Part shown: one piece after another, positions 46,401 through 53,030 of the stretch | Layout of the letters: the number at the start of each line of letters is the position of its first letter | How positions within the stretch are numbered: the stretch's first letter is position 1 | Origin: Rhabditoides inermis | Lineage: Eukaryota; Nematoda; Chromadorea; Rhabditida; Rhabditidae | Direction of reading: 5' to 3' | DNA length: 64,000 nt | Assembly (NCBI GenBank): GCA_963966185.1 | Contig: CAWZYM010000074.1 | Coordinates: forward strand, 227,501-291,500 | Notes under the pieces: model-generated | The model's input: only the letters and a program-made list of their open reading frames with translations | Databases searched by the model: none | Told to the model about the DNA's origin: nothing | Position numbers and translations under genes: made by a program

Positions 46401-46884
46401 GTTGCGGGGATGACCAGTGAATGTGTTGTCTGATGCGATTATGCCGGATTATTCCCCGTTTCTTTCAGCCAGTCTATTCTCTCGTCGACGGTGACTCGAG
46501 AACCGGAAGTGAGTCGATCGACCTTCACTTGACCGGTCCTCATCTCACGCCCTCATTCGTCCCTTCCCTCCCTCCCGCCAATCAGAAGTCGTGGATCAAT
46601 CAGGCGGCCAATCAGCGCTCGGCCCCGCCCTCTCCTCCTCCTCCTCCGCCCCCGCCTCCGAAGGTAGGTCGAGTTGGGATAAGAGGATAAAGGTTTGACG
46701 CGAATTAGGTTTCGCCTAAGCCGGAGATTGGGCGCGCGGCTCGAGTGGAGAACCGCGCGACGCCGTCGCCCCGCCCCCAGTCGCCCCGCCCCCCGCCGCC
46801 GCCACCCACCCCAGATCAGCTGAGGAGCGTCATATCCAACATGACTCCCCTGAAATTGTCCTCCAAGAAACCCGCACAATTCTA
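25723..46884 (+). CDS. BTB(T1)-CRIB-polyproline-WH2-like protein, split by an 18 kb insertion
   Basis: Spliced exons from 25723 encode a KCTD-type BTB/T1 domain: ITLDVEGVLFKT, then FIDRDAALFPVILAFLRDG, then HEAAYFQLPGLIEMI. A Gly/Arg and Pro/Ser linker follows. The exon at 27010-27133 plus the one from 27578 form a CRIB motif (ISLPRNFAHVAHVSW), which fits ISxPxxFxHxxHVG and should bind Cdc42/Rac-type GTPases. After the retroelement, exons at about 46466-46508, 46587-46662 and 46709-46884 encode polyproline (PPSPPPPPPPPPK) and end with QLRSVISNMTPLKLSSKK, which matches the WH2 actin-binding pattern at the key Ile and Leu-Lys. A phase-2 donor near 27721-27735 would keep frame across the gap. 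Joining the two halves is inference. If correct, the protein is a WASP-like actin regulator with BTB in place of WH1 and no acidic tail. Confidence 0.6.
26307..26362. repeat. (CT)n microsatellite directly after a splice donor
   Basis: CT repeat beginning about 10 bases after the donor that closes the BTB exon at 26306. Confidence 0.88.
27421..27577. repeat. Degenerate tandem copies of a splice-acceptor/exon-start segment
   Basis: Two diverged units (27421-27490 and 27491-27573) each start with CTGCA plus a CACGTGTC/CACATATC-like segment. They resemble the true acceptor and CRIB exon start at 27578. They share a CTCATGATTCTAAAA/CTCACGATTCAAAAA block. Confidence 0.5.
27793..28700 (-). repeat. 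LTR copy 1 (outer, extra 3' LTR)
   Basis: 908 bp bounded by TGTGA and TCACA. It reads identical to the other two copies and directly abuts copy 2 with no intervening base. Short ORFs inside it recur in all copies and are not considered genes. Confidence 0.95.
28701..29608 (-). repeat. LTR copy 2 (3' LTR of the element)
   Basis: 908 bp directly downstream (minus sense) of a purine tract, at the end of the internal region. Confidence 0.95.
29609..29624 (-). promoter_or_regulatory. Polypurine tract
   Basis: On the minus strand the purine run AGAGGGGGG lies three bases before the 3' LTR, where plus-strand DNA synthesis would be primed. Confidence 0.7.
29771..32554 (-). CDS. UPF1-type superfamily 1 helicase encoded by the retroelement
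   Basis: A 927-residue intact ORF placed between pol and the 3' LTR. The first 130 residues are acidic and probably disordered. Residues 130-480 are unassigned beta-rich sequence. The helicase core starts near 490 with the Q-like region NPAQMRAC. Then come motif I APPGTGKST (516-524), Ia VVVLAPTNAA (546-555), II DEAS (674-677) and III GDVKQLPP (701-708). Motif IV is TTYRSHP (743-749), V includes TVDGAQG (844-850), and VI is GDKRRANVALSRAS (879-892). This set, with DE-A-S and NVALSRA, is typical of UPF1/SMUBP2/Senataxin-like SF1B enzymes that move 5' to 3' on RNA or DNA. All catalytic residues are present, so the enzyme is probably active. It could act on element RNA, reverse transcription intermediates or nonsense-mediated decay. 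None of these can be decided from sequence. Confidence 0.9.
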   Translation of the reverse strand: MRTLQAMNSTGDDPMLAAGDASWDMEVEELLGLPSDTGGQQGDEGVWGTSGEPEINAEMEAELLFDNLGADCRLPVLSPQDLQEIEPVSGWEELQASRGERNQHVAVAEQDPGREKQSEDGATQGELPVLATGWVAEIRRNRITVWSEDGGQLPKNIILKSGARQGAEKAVAKLRNLRLTDKVAIHAVKKGERQGTRATHFSFIEERKEYKTVGVAARDAHKNTQFVIPGAADLVESRESMGMVKEGDFYDVKYIKLHDKWKLQEKSGDGAMRIRLKGKDEPPSYYVTQAERLSSMDRRMLENPTWRVVRDVQKHKQAMAAGISYLKAKRGGGASPQAVTGPIRLTMFGEELWIRYTLPTKWYEGAVSGRDATQVNPWTEGQVLRMTADEWNGVNFGVVVSKSSVDGDTVVCDARVNTEAWPSRLAQKLIQGEAADPVVTLQPRGESVRNLTELQKRIAEIPTVTTKVIKTLYNEGELPIMQPPRTFENEKRLNPAQMRACEAAICGGIPVVTIAAPPGTGKSTLIPHILRGMIGGPRGRRQYQRVVVLAPTNAATQLIADRCRKELAGVRMMVITAATYVAEEKRDSLAAMVEDPMTYFNEREQPVVAMLWRQMQALGSGENEEELAEQFRQFQRMKAQLESAIIQAYEPDIVVATVATILAKEIDADAMVLDEASQLTVLDGMQIVTKFPNLRKTVLLGDVKQLPPFFEAPRGTDVHGMLGRSELERLEGTAGVKQCVLDTTYRSHPALVERLLRATYPFLKSEADATVDPAVWAIFPNATVPIWFRNNHFTRNFAAKEVELCVDSHNRLKAFAEEKEILVIAFHRRARFALEERLRKKVYTVDGAQGIEARFVILATGKRVEKGCASGARRMGFVGDKRRANVALSRASRGIVIVGHAASLTLTGFWEKIVKRMREEKCIQESE
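32914..41115 (-). CDS. Single 2,733-aa Gag-Env-like-Pol polyprotein
   Basis: Domains in order: N-terminal coiled coil (15-50); a long acidic/Ser region (55-260); retrotransposon Gag (about 265-435); an Arg/Gln/Gly-rich stretch; a CCHC zinc knuckle (573-586). Next comes an Env-like glycoprotein module (about 658-1290). It is followed by an aspartic protease with DTGAS (1437-1441), a reverse transcriptase with YLDD (1899-1902), RNase H with FTDASG (2048-2053) and Asp/Glu near 2093, 2117 and 2161, and an integrase with an HHCC finger (His 2285/2293, Cys 2323/2326). The integrase triad is D2355, D2415, E2451 (D-35-E spacing exact). RT and integrase order places it in the Ty3/gypsy group. No stop or frameshift separates gag from pol. 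The C-terminal 100 residues are charged and end with a basic Arg/Lys region. Confidence 0.94.
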   Translation of the reverse strand: MSTHPLRSDVPVFGRHINKLAEQIERQAQSVADIEAKISEIECRVVKLERGNMSGNGKGDDSGSESTDSDQTIFERGVVQEEEERGGDREEEDVEMKSVPSKDSSMEVDSDENRIGGAGEEIVEGEQEEEKCDEEKTVGDVDMEEEEEEEDVDGEERKEPGVSGEEKMIMSQEGNCELTDHFEGVSISDSIEDFSTFRQQHPDLVDAPVEEVMKYYEDNVRGAMLARGTLSRKRARGAALSSGESSSDEEERAPPERGRHTVKVISDKYLPEQFSGLAGTPWSEWVDRFNDYLTARGSLSDEKKIALLKLSLTGPAREFAKTLTSSSFEEVKKKMEEKFDTFIHQQVARQKLAITKQREGEPVLAWAERIQKISNVVTRDLPEEARKIRLNQEFVDRMLPTLSFHVQAHCDPRSSFEDIVSKAQSIESLLAAQVTAATINPASVAVAAISAGVNEAQKEVTQTQPQTRPGGEWRERQDNWSPQYQRWTPYRREYQPRQNFSQNQYPPWNRSGQSGWQPRNSWQSSPAAESRGPRWDQGGRGQYAPSNGQYARPPPPTGQQGQRIDSSDSRSRCFRCGLEGHYRRDCRTQLDRRQMRVNAICTETQNLSTLSQQVDALKEENRQLAECMEYLQVTDEDEDEDSGGEGRKEKAGGSLKGVVNVRNILTIVTACALLSVINAQVHPEHPMMCQTSISRYFVSLNNTFRCRIPEHVPYEAPVERRISLFKPNTVKYESPALYCKVVEQVKRSFLTFFGEELAKVRTRSLAVSTEECQMMVKYQRCSFGTLNGQGNRWQTNNTFEFKHGTAPFGCCQENVEKVTNCFFARTSVHATHASELVFSPVGDMHSCRYTDGKCSLEDGAMVTWVPEKEQQCRYTLVGEYTGRQMNSAWLDNSDQFALSWNKESTRVANCGRNLTITDQGYGVVERQMEDTKKLANVTQEVHKGTRVLADRQRRELQTQLGKWKTRQGEWAALSRVDFVTSAQLSAQMMALQMAMSKGHAYMFEQALSAACNRWKSQLDAARNLFLLNPTMSVRALTKHPFIYAQAASTDFLQVWPCTPIEDEEAVQFLPMKGKNCTEFIPVTFEWRERKSKGFLDPKTLIIHSRSREEECSLVQEIPIKYKHVYKTYIASTGKLQDVAESAIQVVEDNRVSPVSDADFPLTIFYNLVLSNQSEAIEIAQLDRESFTFSHASAIGPDANAAWDEYGTYGGKIFANPAIAWSMSMIETLPEKLWGLVPSPYTIWVTIVCMYITATILWKVLAVAVQYGVPVMGPAWTRVLQEIRKRRERRDREAQLQEQERSSSFIENVRRMTRRRGDIPPPPAQAPPPIPQEDGDCIGDATYTWKGLEEINTSEGPIYAIPDNRQNRGERTLERNQSYYEDLSFLEHERRAAELSVIQEESETEANRVNTLSNQRVGTFVAQVPGKVNEVHVEFLLDTGASVSLASTRKSAALGALPLDPPIKERVYGATGNAIAIAGTKTVTVSLGNTRIHHQFLFTDDPVGSDALYGYSMIIGCDLLQKLPPLELDFAERKMTIGESTIRLGRPEPHKQSYVVEAACRQTVQPMSHQMIVCHLQTERERLPTAENLLVDDEHSTLGESAYIPECVVSARKPKFAIMISNPTEESLTLKEGRAITKAKQVDREETMLVERGVRFIQEDEVNAVSSRPTPRVKEEVETGEGDAAQVRMEDLGFVISEELGQEEREELFRTLNKYQDVFSKSKYDLGTYNGGLFEIKTKTEIPFKYQDRRIPYKQKEYINEHFAELLRTGVVIESDTEWLNPIVCVAKKGVQGEPAGIRICLDFRKLNEISYHDRFPVPHIAEVIDQVGGKAFYSSLDCSSGYHQIGLQPESSYKCGVKTDMGVFQFVKVPFGLKSAGSFYCRAMAKILRGMKQDECINYLDDILVHTKCEDFASHLKVLEEVFSRMRKFNMKLSPRKCVFGERFITFLGHRLTKNYYTPADGNLRPIREYPTPDNVKKLKRFLGMVSFFRKFIPEHSDVVEPLTLLTRDKVKFQWGREQEEAFEKTKSILCSKPVLGYPDYDKPFHIFTDASGVAMSGVLLQYNSEAKAYQAIGYCSRTLSAAERRWPAVQGELAAIVYATRQFKVYIFNQDTIVHCDHKPLAYMLTKAKTHANLARWAMELQALDLKIVHVKGAQNRVADALSRVESGDMDAQAETLEELQDILEYPVCLSIRDEVDGGAKDKATIHMRNSTLNMAEEQKKDGKITELVAKVKGEAAEARNMAYFVGNSGVLYFMQANPKRGSDLNAKVVIPEHLRKALFAHMHASVVSGGHFNYKKTYAKISASYHWDGMFRDIRNWCKECLVCEKRNNPRPAFLQPMTAVRTYSVFEKAGIDLCGPFKTSDTGMKYIMNVVDWFSKYVVSVPLPDARASTVAKALVTEVVLKFGTMKELVSDNATTFTGEFFSEVCEILQIKRLFSTPYYSKGNASTERSFLTYEALLSKYVQYDQSDWSEVLPFIASAYNLSVHETTGEAPAFLVLGYMPQMPVQRLLDASPTPDYRESDIAQYRRETSIRVRNAWNLAIENADKMQSKMEAKYNKHVRNPNIQEGDRVLFRNGVVKPGLSKKLSLPWLGQFRVVHIEGPHATIVSCTSPRSKPRKVNINQLKRSFGIAGPLVTTELLPEVEEEAIQKATTELADANLDVEEEDEEAQVEPNINEEGKDKRKKAGKKVRFADGQEEEQADRPTRKLAKFFARRKRRGALGESKDNRKGE
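37240..39145 (-). other. Env-like membrane glycoprotein module within the polyprotein
   Basis: Residues about 658-1290 of the polyprotein. A hydrophobic signal-like segment (about 662-679, ending near VINAQ) opens a roughly 560-residue, cysteine-rich ectodomain with about six N-glycosylation sequons. A furin-like RQRR sits near 951-954. A transmembrane helix (about 1241-1264) is followed by a strongly basic cytoplasmic stretch. This layout is that of a viral type I envelope protein. I could not assign it to a known fusion class (Phlebovirus Gc-type, class I or class III) by eye. Its location between nucleocapsid and protease is unusual, since retroelement env genes are normally downstream of pol. 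How it is released from the polyprotein is unknown. Confidence 0.72.
41906..42452 (-). CDS. Retroelement leader reading frame C (two exons)
   Basis: Exons at about 42223-42452 and 41906-42172 join in phase 0 through a GTGAGT...TAG intron of about 50 nt. The first exon is helical (TSYLAMAKYTRETLRQIEEH, then RFVRQRLAAAGEALTSL), so it may form a coiled coil. The second ends with an acidic Glu/Thr/Pro tail and TAG at 41906. The translation start is uncertain: either the Met in LAMAKYTR, or splicing from an upstream exon. No known domain is recognised. It lies 0.8 kb upstream of the gag start, on the same strand. Confidence 0.55.
42481..42523. repeat. (CT)n microsatellite in the retroelement leader
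   Basis: A CT repeat lying in the predicted intron between leader frames B and C. Confidence 0.85.
42558..43271 (-). CDS. Retroelement leader reading frame B (three exons)
   Basis: Exons 43086-43271, 42847-42963 and 42558-42764 all join in phase 0 at consensus GTGAGT donors and TAG/CAG acceptors. They give about 168 residues from MKASAVELGRRL to AAVTEELF. The composition is protein-like, with spaced Trp and Cys residues (LVHAFIWKLALHGCAIAFRR, then EEEILFWMGTVVEDPVPVD). No family is recognised. The TGA stop lies 8 bases upstream of a further perfect donor (CAG/GTAAGT), so the transcript probably continues into frame C. Confidence 0.58.
43322..43743 (-). CDS. Retroelement leader reading frame A (two exons)
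   Basis: Exons 43610-43743 and 43322-43538 join in phase 2, giving about 116 residues from MPRRIPACPWNTWEMG to AVLILPDN. The second exon is beta-like (VKVGIPGTFEGVGGTHMVP) and ends in acidic Asp residues. No known domain is recognised. The TGA stop coincides with the last base before a GTGGGC donor-like site, suggesting that splicing to frame B occurs just after the stop. Confidence 0.55.
43744..44999 (-). other. Untranslated part of the retroelement leader
   Basis: 1.26 kb between the primer binding site and leader frame A. I see no supported ORF. Packaging signals or a splice donor would be expected here but cannot be pinpointed. Confidence 0.45.
45000..45017 (-). promoter_or_regulatory. 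tRNA primer binding site (initiator-Met-like)
   Basis: One base inside the 5' LTR, the minus strand reads TGGTAGCAGCGAGTGGTT. TGG pairs with the tRNA CCA end, and TGGTAGCAG matches the complement of animal initiator tRNA-Met. Further bases match only partly to the vertebrate tRNA. Confidence 0.7.
45019..45926 (-). repeat. LTR copy 3 (5' LTR of the element)
   Basis: 908 bp, TGTGA to TCACA, followed by the target duplication ATAT at 45927-45930. It reads identical to copies 1 and 2. Confidence 0.95.
46320..46396. repeat. (GAAA)n followed by (GA)n microsatellite
   Basis: Compound purine repeat in the intron upstream of the polyproline exons. Confidence 0.9.
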
Positions 46885-47874
46885 ATTTGTTTCCCATGCG
46901 TCTCCTGTTTCGATTTCCAATTTTCTCATGAGTCGAGTGCTTTTCTTTTCTGAGAGGATACCCAATATCTCCACAGTATTGTGTTGTGATGAATGAATGA
47001 ATGAATGAATGTTGATGTATGAAGTGTGTCCCCGGGTGAAATTCTATGAATGTGTGTGTGTGTCTGAATGCCTCGACGTCTACTGTACACGACGCCGTTG
47101 TGTATGGCTGCTCGAGACACGAGAGGCTGCCGTCCAATTTGGATGGAACGACACACGAGTCTAGTCTGCTCCCTCTACGCTTCCTTCCTCTTATATCTCT
47201 TCTTATCTCATATCTCTTCTATCTCTTCCTCTCTCTCTTCCTCTCTCTCTCTTCTTCTATCTCTTCCTCTCTCTCTTCCTTCAATATCTCTTCCTTTCCA
47301 CATCCTTGTTATTTCATTCCATTCCAAGTCTCGGGCCCGTGTCTGTCACATCGGAGCTGCAATGTGAAACACGAGAATGCAGCCCCTAGCATCCCCTCTT
47401 CCCGAGATCCCCCTTCTCTCTTCGAATGTAACTAGTCTAACCTTGAGACCCCGAGAGGCGCGCCTCCCTTCCCGATTCCATTATTCGCTCCACTTTTTTC
47501 CAGCACTCACTGAATTGTGTTATCGCATGTGGCGAGGCGCCCGCCAACCAAGACCCATATAGTTGTTGGGGCGCCCGCACCGGCCCCCCGATCGTGCTGC
47601 ACCCTGCCCTGGCGTCTGCCCCCCGCGGCCTTCCTGCCTCTCAATGTATGCTAATTGCCCTATTCTGAGAGGTAGGCAGCTGTGCATTCCGCGACGCGTA
47701 CTTGTTACTTGTTACTTGTAACCCGTTCTCCCCGCAACTCTCCCCAATCGAGTAATCTATTTGTATTGGGAGGGGGGGGGGGAATGGATCGAAACCAGTC
47801 GCTATTCTCCTCCTCACCCCATCTTTCCGCCCGCTATTCAAAGGGCTTCCTCGAATGGGCCTGATAGCGGGCGA

Positions 47875-47915
47875 TAGGGAGGGAGGGAGGGAGAGAGAGG
47901 AGGGAGGGAGGGAGG

Positions 47916-47951
<36 letters not shown>

Positions 47952-48010
47952 GGAGAGAGAGAGAGGAGGGAGGGAGGGAGGGAGAGAGAGAGAGAGAGGA
48001 GGGAGGGAGG
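47875..48010. repeat. (GGGA)n/(GA)n purine tract
   Basis: About 135 bp of pure or nearly pure purine on the plus strand, alternating GGGA and GA units. It is long enough to favour triplex DNA. Confidence 0.85.
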
Positions 48011-48490
48011 CGGGAGGGGCGCGACCCGGGAGTGTGAATGGTCTGAGTGTGATGATTATCCCCTCTATTCTGTCCGGTTCCCGTATAGAGAGTGTATTGG
48101 GAGCGCGTATGATGAGCAGAGATGAGTGGCGGGCAATGAGGTCACTCCCTCCCATCCTCCCCTCCCCTTCCCTCCCCCTCCCTCCCTCTTCCTCCCTCTC
48201 TTTCTGTTTTCATCTGCCCACTTCCTTCACTCTGTCGTCGTTTTCTCTCTTGTCGGTCTCTAAACCAATCATCTTTTTTCGTGATTGCATGTTTGTGTGT
48301 CGTGTATTGTTTCCTGTGTCTATATGAACAATATCGTCGAGAATGAATAGTGATTCTCTGAAACCCTTCCGCTCTCTTGAGTCATCCCGACATGGTTCGC
48401 AGTGACTTGTCCTCTAGCTCACTTTCTCAGCCCCTTTCTAGACGTAATCCATTTAGTATCGCACTCGGTGTCCGCTTTTTTCTCCCTCCC

Positions 48491-48536
<46 letters not shown>

Positions 48537-49037
48537 TTGCCCTTGTGCTTATGTAAATATTGTTGTGTTGTCGGGGCGGTCGGCTGCCGTCCTTCCTTCA
48601 TTCACTGCACATGTGACAACGAATTCCCCCACTACACACGTGCCGCTGCTTATCATCCCGCAAGCACTTTATCATTCAATCACCTATTTTCCTGTCTATC
48701 CCACCCTCCCCCTTCCTTATGACCCTATGTTCACCTGTCTACCACCTGTTTGCAAAACCGTTTCATGTAATTATTGCAGCTGTCAAAACGTCGATATTCG
48801 CTTTTCGTCGTCTCGTTGTGTGACGTATATGACTCCTATTTATGCACATGAAGCTAGCGAAAGAGATAGAGAGAGAAGGCGGGAGATTGCGACAAAAACT
48901 CATATTCTGAATTCAGAGCTATGTGAGTCACGTATCTCTGTCGATTGTTGGAATGAAGTGGGCCAGAGAGTTTGTTTTGCGTAAACACACAACTCTTCTC
49001 TTACGTGTGTGCTCCTTATACTTCCGGGCTTAGCCCT

Positions 49038-49130
<93 letters not shown>
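49038..49130. repeat. (CT)n microsatellite
   Basis: About 90 bp of CT repeats with two short interruptions (CTCGCTCTCG). Confidence 0.9.
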
Positions 49131-49132
<2 letters not shown>

Positions 49133-49611
49133 CTCCCCGTATCATCCGTGTTATGATATAATCCCCGAGCTTTGCTGTGTCGGTAGTCGTTTCTCTATCC
49201 AAACAGAGTGCGACCGCGACATATGATCTGCCTGTCAACATTGGATCGCACTCACACACAACACACAAATGCACCCTCCCTCCCTCCCTCCCTCCCTCTC
49301 CCTCCCTCTCTCTCCCTCCCTTTTGACAGTGCATAGAGCGTGTGAGTTTAATTTGTTCCTGCTTCTTTCACACACACACACACACTCACTCACTCACTCA
49401 CTCGCACTCAGCTGTTCCCTCCCTCCCTCTCTAGGGGGCGGGGCTTGTGGGGGCCCGCGGGGCGTCTATCGATCGCGGCTGAGGGGCTCGGCGCTCGCTC
49501 CTCACTCCCTCTGAACGCCCTCCCTCCCTCCCTCCCTCCCTGCCTCTTCCGTCTCGCATCCTTCGTGTCTCCTGTCCGCGTGTCCGTCCCTCCTTCATCT
49601 CCTCGTTGTAG

Positions 49612-49920
49612 ATGTGGCGGCGGCCTGTCTCCCTCGCCTCTCTCTCCCTCCTCCTACACTCACTCTCGTGCCTCTTACACCATGCCGCAGCTCAAACCGG
49701 GGTACGTTTCCCATTCGATACGTTTCACTCGATACTGCGTGCTTTACTGTTGTTGTGTTGGTTGGGAATGTGGTTTGCGAAAACGAGCGTTGAATGCGAA
49801 AATAATGAGCATGCGTGGCAGGCGCTGAGGACCAAGGAAGCTAGTGGTGAGTGTATGTTGTATGAAACGACGACAACGACGGCTGAAGACTACTCGTTAG
49901 GCGGTGTTCCGTCTTCTTCC

Positions 49921-49964
<44 letters not shown>

Positions 49965-51574
49965 AGAAAGAGCGATAGTGAATACCAAGTCATTTCGACT
50001 CAGATTCTACAATGCCCTGGGGAAGCAATTATATGTCGCCGCTTTTGTCTTTAGAAAGGGCCCGCGCTTTTCTCGCGCACTTTCATACTCAGAGACCGAC
50101 CGCGGCAGCCGCGGCGGAGGTAACCCCTTCCGCGGCAGTCGCGGCGGAACTAAAACGTACCGCGGCAGCCGCGGCGGAGGTTCAGATTTTGACAGTTCCG
50201 CGCCAAGTTCCGCGGTGAGTAAGGTCGCGGAGGTTGTGTTGTACCCTCCGCGCGCTCACTGCCGCGGAGGATCCCGCGGAATGTCCGTAATCCCGGCTCG
50301 AGTTGCGCGCGGCGACCAATCAAGTCAGAAAACGCGACATTCAAAACAGATCCGATAAGATATGCTCTCAGGGCGCCTATTTATTAGAGACGTCATAGTC
50401 GAAGACTATGGATAACGTGCTCACTTTTGGAAGACCGTATGCTAGAAGTATGCTAAAAAAATTTTCCAGTCTCACTCATATTTAGCATTCGCTAGGATTT
50501 TTTTTTACCTCCGCGGGTCCGATCCGCGGAGGTTCCCGCGGAAGCAAAATCAGCCGCGGCAGTCGCGGCGGAAGGTACGGCGGCAGCCGCGGCGGAGTCC
50601 GCCGCGGCTGCCGCGGACCGTTTTACCTCCGCCGCGGCTGCCGCGGGGTTTATCTCTGTAGTTCGCACGTAGACAGAAGGGGAAATGTCACATGTATAAT
50701 AAAGACTGCTACGGAATTCAGTGTCATTATACTTACTAAACAGTATTAGAACATAATAAAACATGAAGTGAAGTGTTGTCGTTGCAGTTCCAGTCGTCGG
50801 TAGTGTGCGGGGCACAGCAGTATCAGAAGAGCGCCCTTCCCGTGCTCCTTCAAGAGAGCGGGGTGCGGAAGACGCGTCCGGCGGAGCAGTTCCTCACAGG
50901 CTCCCCGTGCGGGCCCCCGGGAGCCCCCGCACCCCAACTGCACACCCCCCTCCCACTCACAGAGGTGGTGCTGGCTGCTGTCTGCCCCGCATGTCCCAAC
51001 TGCACCATACAACTTCCCGATGACATCATGAAGAACAAGGTGCGAACAACATCGATTCCAGCGAATCAGTGCCGGAAGTGAGCACATCGGAAGTGACGTC
51101 ATCTTTTCAGGTGAACGTAGTGCTGTTTGCGACCAAGTCTCACACGGGTGACGTCCCTGTCAACATTCATTTCTTCGAGGTGCGTTTACATGTCGGAAAT
51201 TGAGACATATTACAAGTGATTGCCACGGTCGGAGTGTAGGCGCATTCCAATCGCCAGCGTCTCGTCTGTCTGCGTCACGTGATTCTCGATTCTAGGTAGA
51301 ATCGTTTCCTCCGACGCTCACTTGCTCATTCGAGTCAGACTCCACTGACGCTCTACGCTCATTCTCAAAGACGTCCGTTCTATTCGTCTCCATCTCATTC
51401 ATCATTCTCATGGTGAGTCACCGACTGCTCCTCCTCCACTGCTCCTTATTCTGCTCCTTCTCCTCCTCCCGACACAACGCCCTTTCAGGTCATTTCGCTT
51501 GCCTGGCTTGTATTCTACTATGTGCAACGTTTCCGCTATGCCCACGCAAAGGACCGATTGCAACGAAGGTATGC

Positions 51575-51635
<61 letters not shown>

Positions 51636-52368
51636 TCTCCCTTCTTGTTGTCCTCGGAGTGAGTGTGAGTGTTTCCCTTGCTCCCTACAATTCTCTCACA
51701 GCCTGCGTCACCCGAATCCAATTCGATATTTTCTCCCCCCCCCTCTCTCTCTCTCTCTATCTCTATCTCTCGCAGGCCACTACTGTAGCAGGTGTCTCGT
51801 GCAGGGTGTAGGCTAACGTAACGCGTAAGCTGATTGTAACTGTTTCGCAAAATGAATTATGTTTTATGATGGCAGCGAAATTGTCCGAAATCGATTTCGA
51901 CTGATGAGGAACATAAAACATTATCCCTATCATAGCTGTTCAAATCCTTACAACTTCTTACCCATAAACCCTGTTCCCCACTGCTTGCAGGCTGTTCAAC
52001 GCTGCCAAGAAGGCGTTGGCTCGGATTCCGGCACGGTCAGTGAGGACAGGGGATCCGGAACTGGAAGCGGACTGCCCAGTGTGCATCGATCCATACGCAT
52101 CCGGAGACGTGGTACGGACACTGCCGTGCAGGTGAGAGAGAGAGAGAGAGAGAGGGGGGGGGAGAGAGGGAGGGAGGGAGAGAGAGAGAGAGGGAGAGAG
52201 AGAGAGAGAGAAAGAGGGAGAAAAAGAGGGAGAGATGATCGTGGAAGAGATAACAACTCCCCTGAGTGTAATTGACTTCGTTCTATGGCTAGAAAACAAC
52301 ATCGCAGTCATATTAGTGGTCAAACTGCGAGAATTTGAGTGACACTGCGCTACTCAGAATGATGACGA

Positions 52369-52429
<61 letters not shown>

Positions 52430-52817
52430 CCTCTCTCCCTTCCCCCTCACTCTCTCACTCCATCCGAATAACATAGTTTGCCCCGACAGAGAGACTCTCA
52501 CTACATATACGCACTCGAGGCGGAAAATTGGAGTGCGTAATCCGTAATTCTCAAACTAGAGTGTGTTGTGTGACAAATAATGTATGATTAACATAATAAG
52601 CCATCATGAAAGAGAACTATAAACAAATTGTGTGCATTGGAATCGTGCAAATGTTGTAAACGCGATAAAGAATGTCAGCGATAAATAAGTAATAATTATG
52701 ATTGTTTATTGCAGGCACGTTTTCCACAAAACATGCATCGATCCGTGGCTGCTCGAACATCGAACGTGTCCCATGTGCAAGGCAGACATACTCAAGGCAT
52801 TCGGATATCAGGTAAAC

Positions 52818-52877
<60 letters not shown>

Positions 52878-52986
52878 GGAGGGAGGGGGCGCCGCTCTTC
52901 GCTTTTTCAAGTGTGAACCCGCGTCAAGCAGCGTTCATATGATTGACGGGATGCCAGTTGTTGCAAAATCTTAGTTTTCGATTAAC

Positions 52987-53030
<44 letters not shown>

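Larger units (their letters stand above)
46885..49611. other. 2.7 kb spacer dominated by simple repeats
   Basis: Between the BTB-CRIB gene and the Goliath gene. It contains (TGAA)n near 46990, CT-rich sequence at 47180-47300, a GGGA/GA block at 47875-48010, (CT)n at 48497-48535 and 49038-49130, and CCCT repeats near 49272-49320. No gene is supported. Open frames are Ser/Leu or Arg/Glu low-complexity. Confidence 0.5.

Noticed and set aside
49822..49846. A small second exon of the Goliath gene
   Set aside because: Splice sites look fair, but it ends in phase 1 while the next exon needs phase 0. Joining exon 1 directly to 50788 keeps frame.
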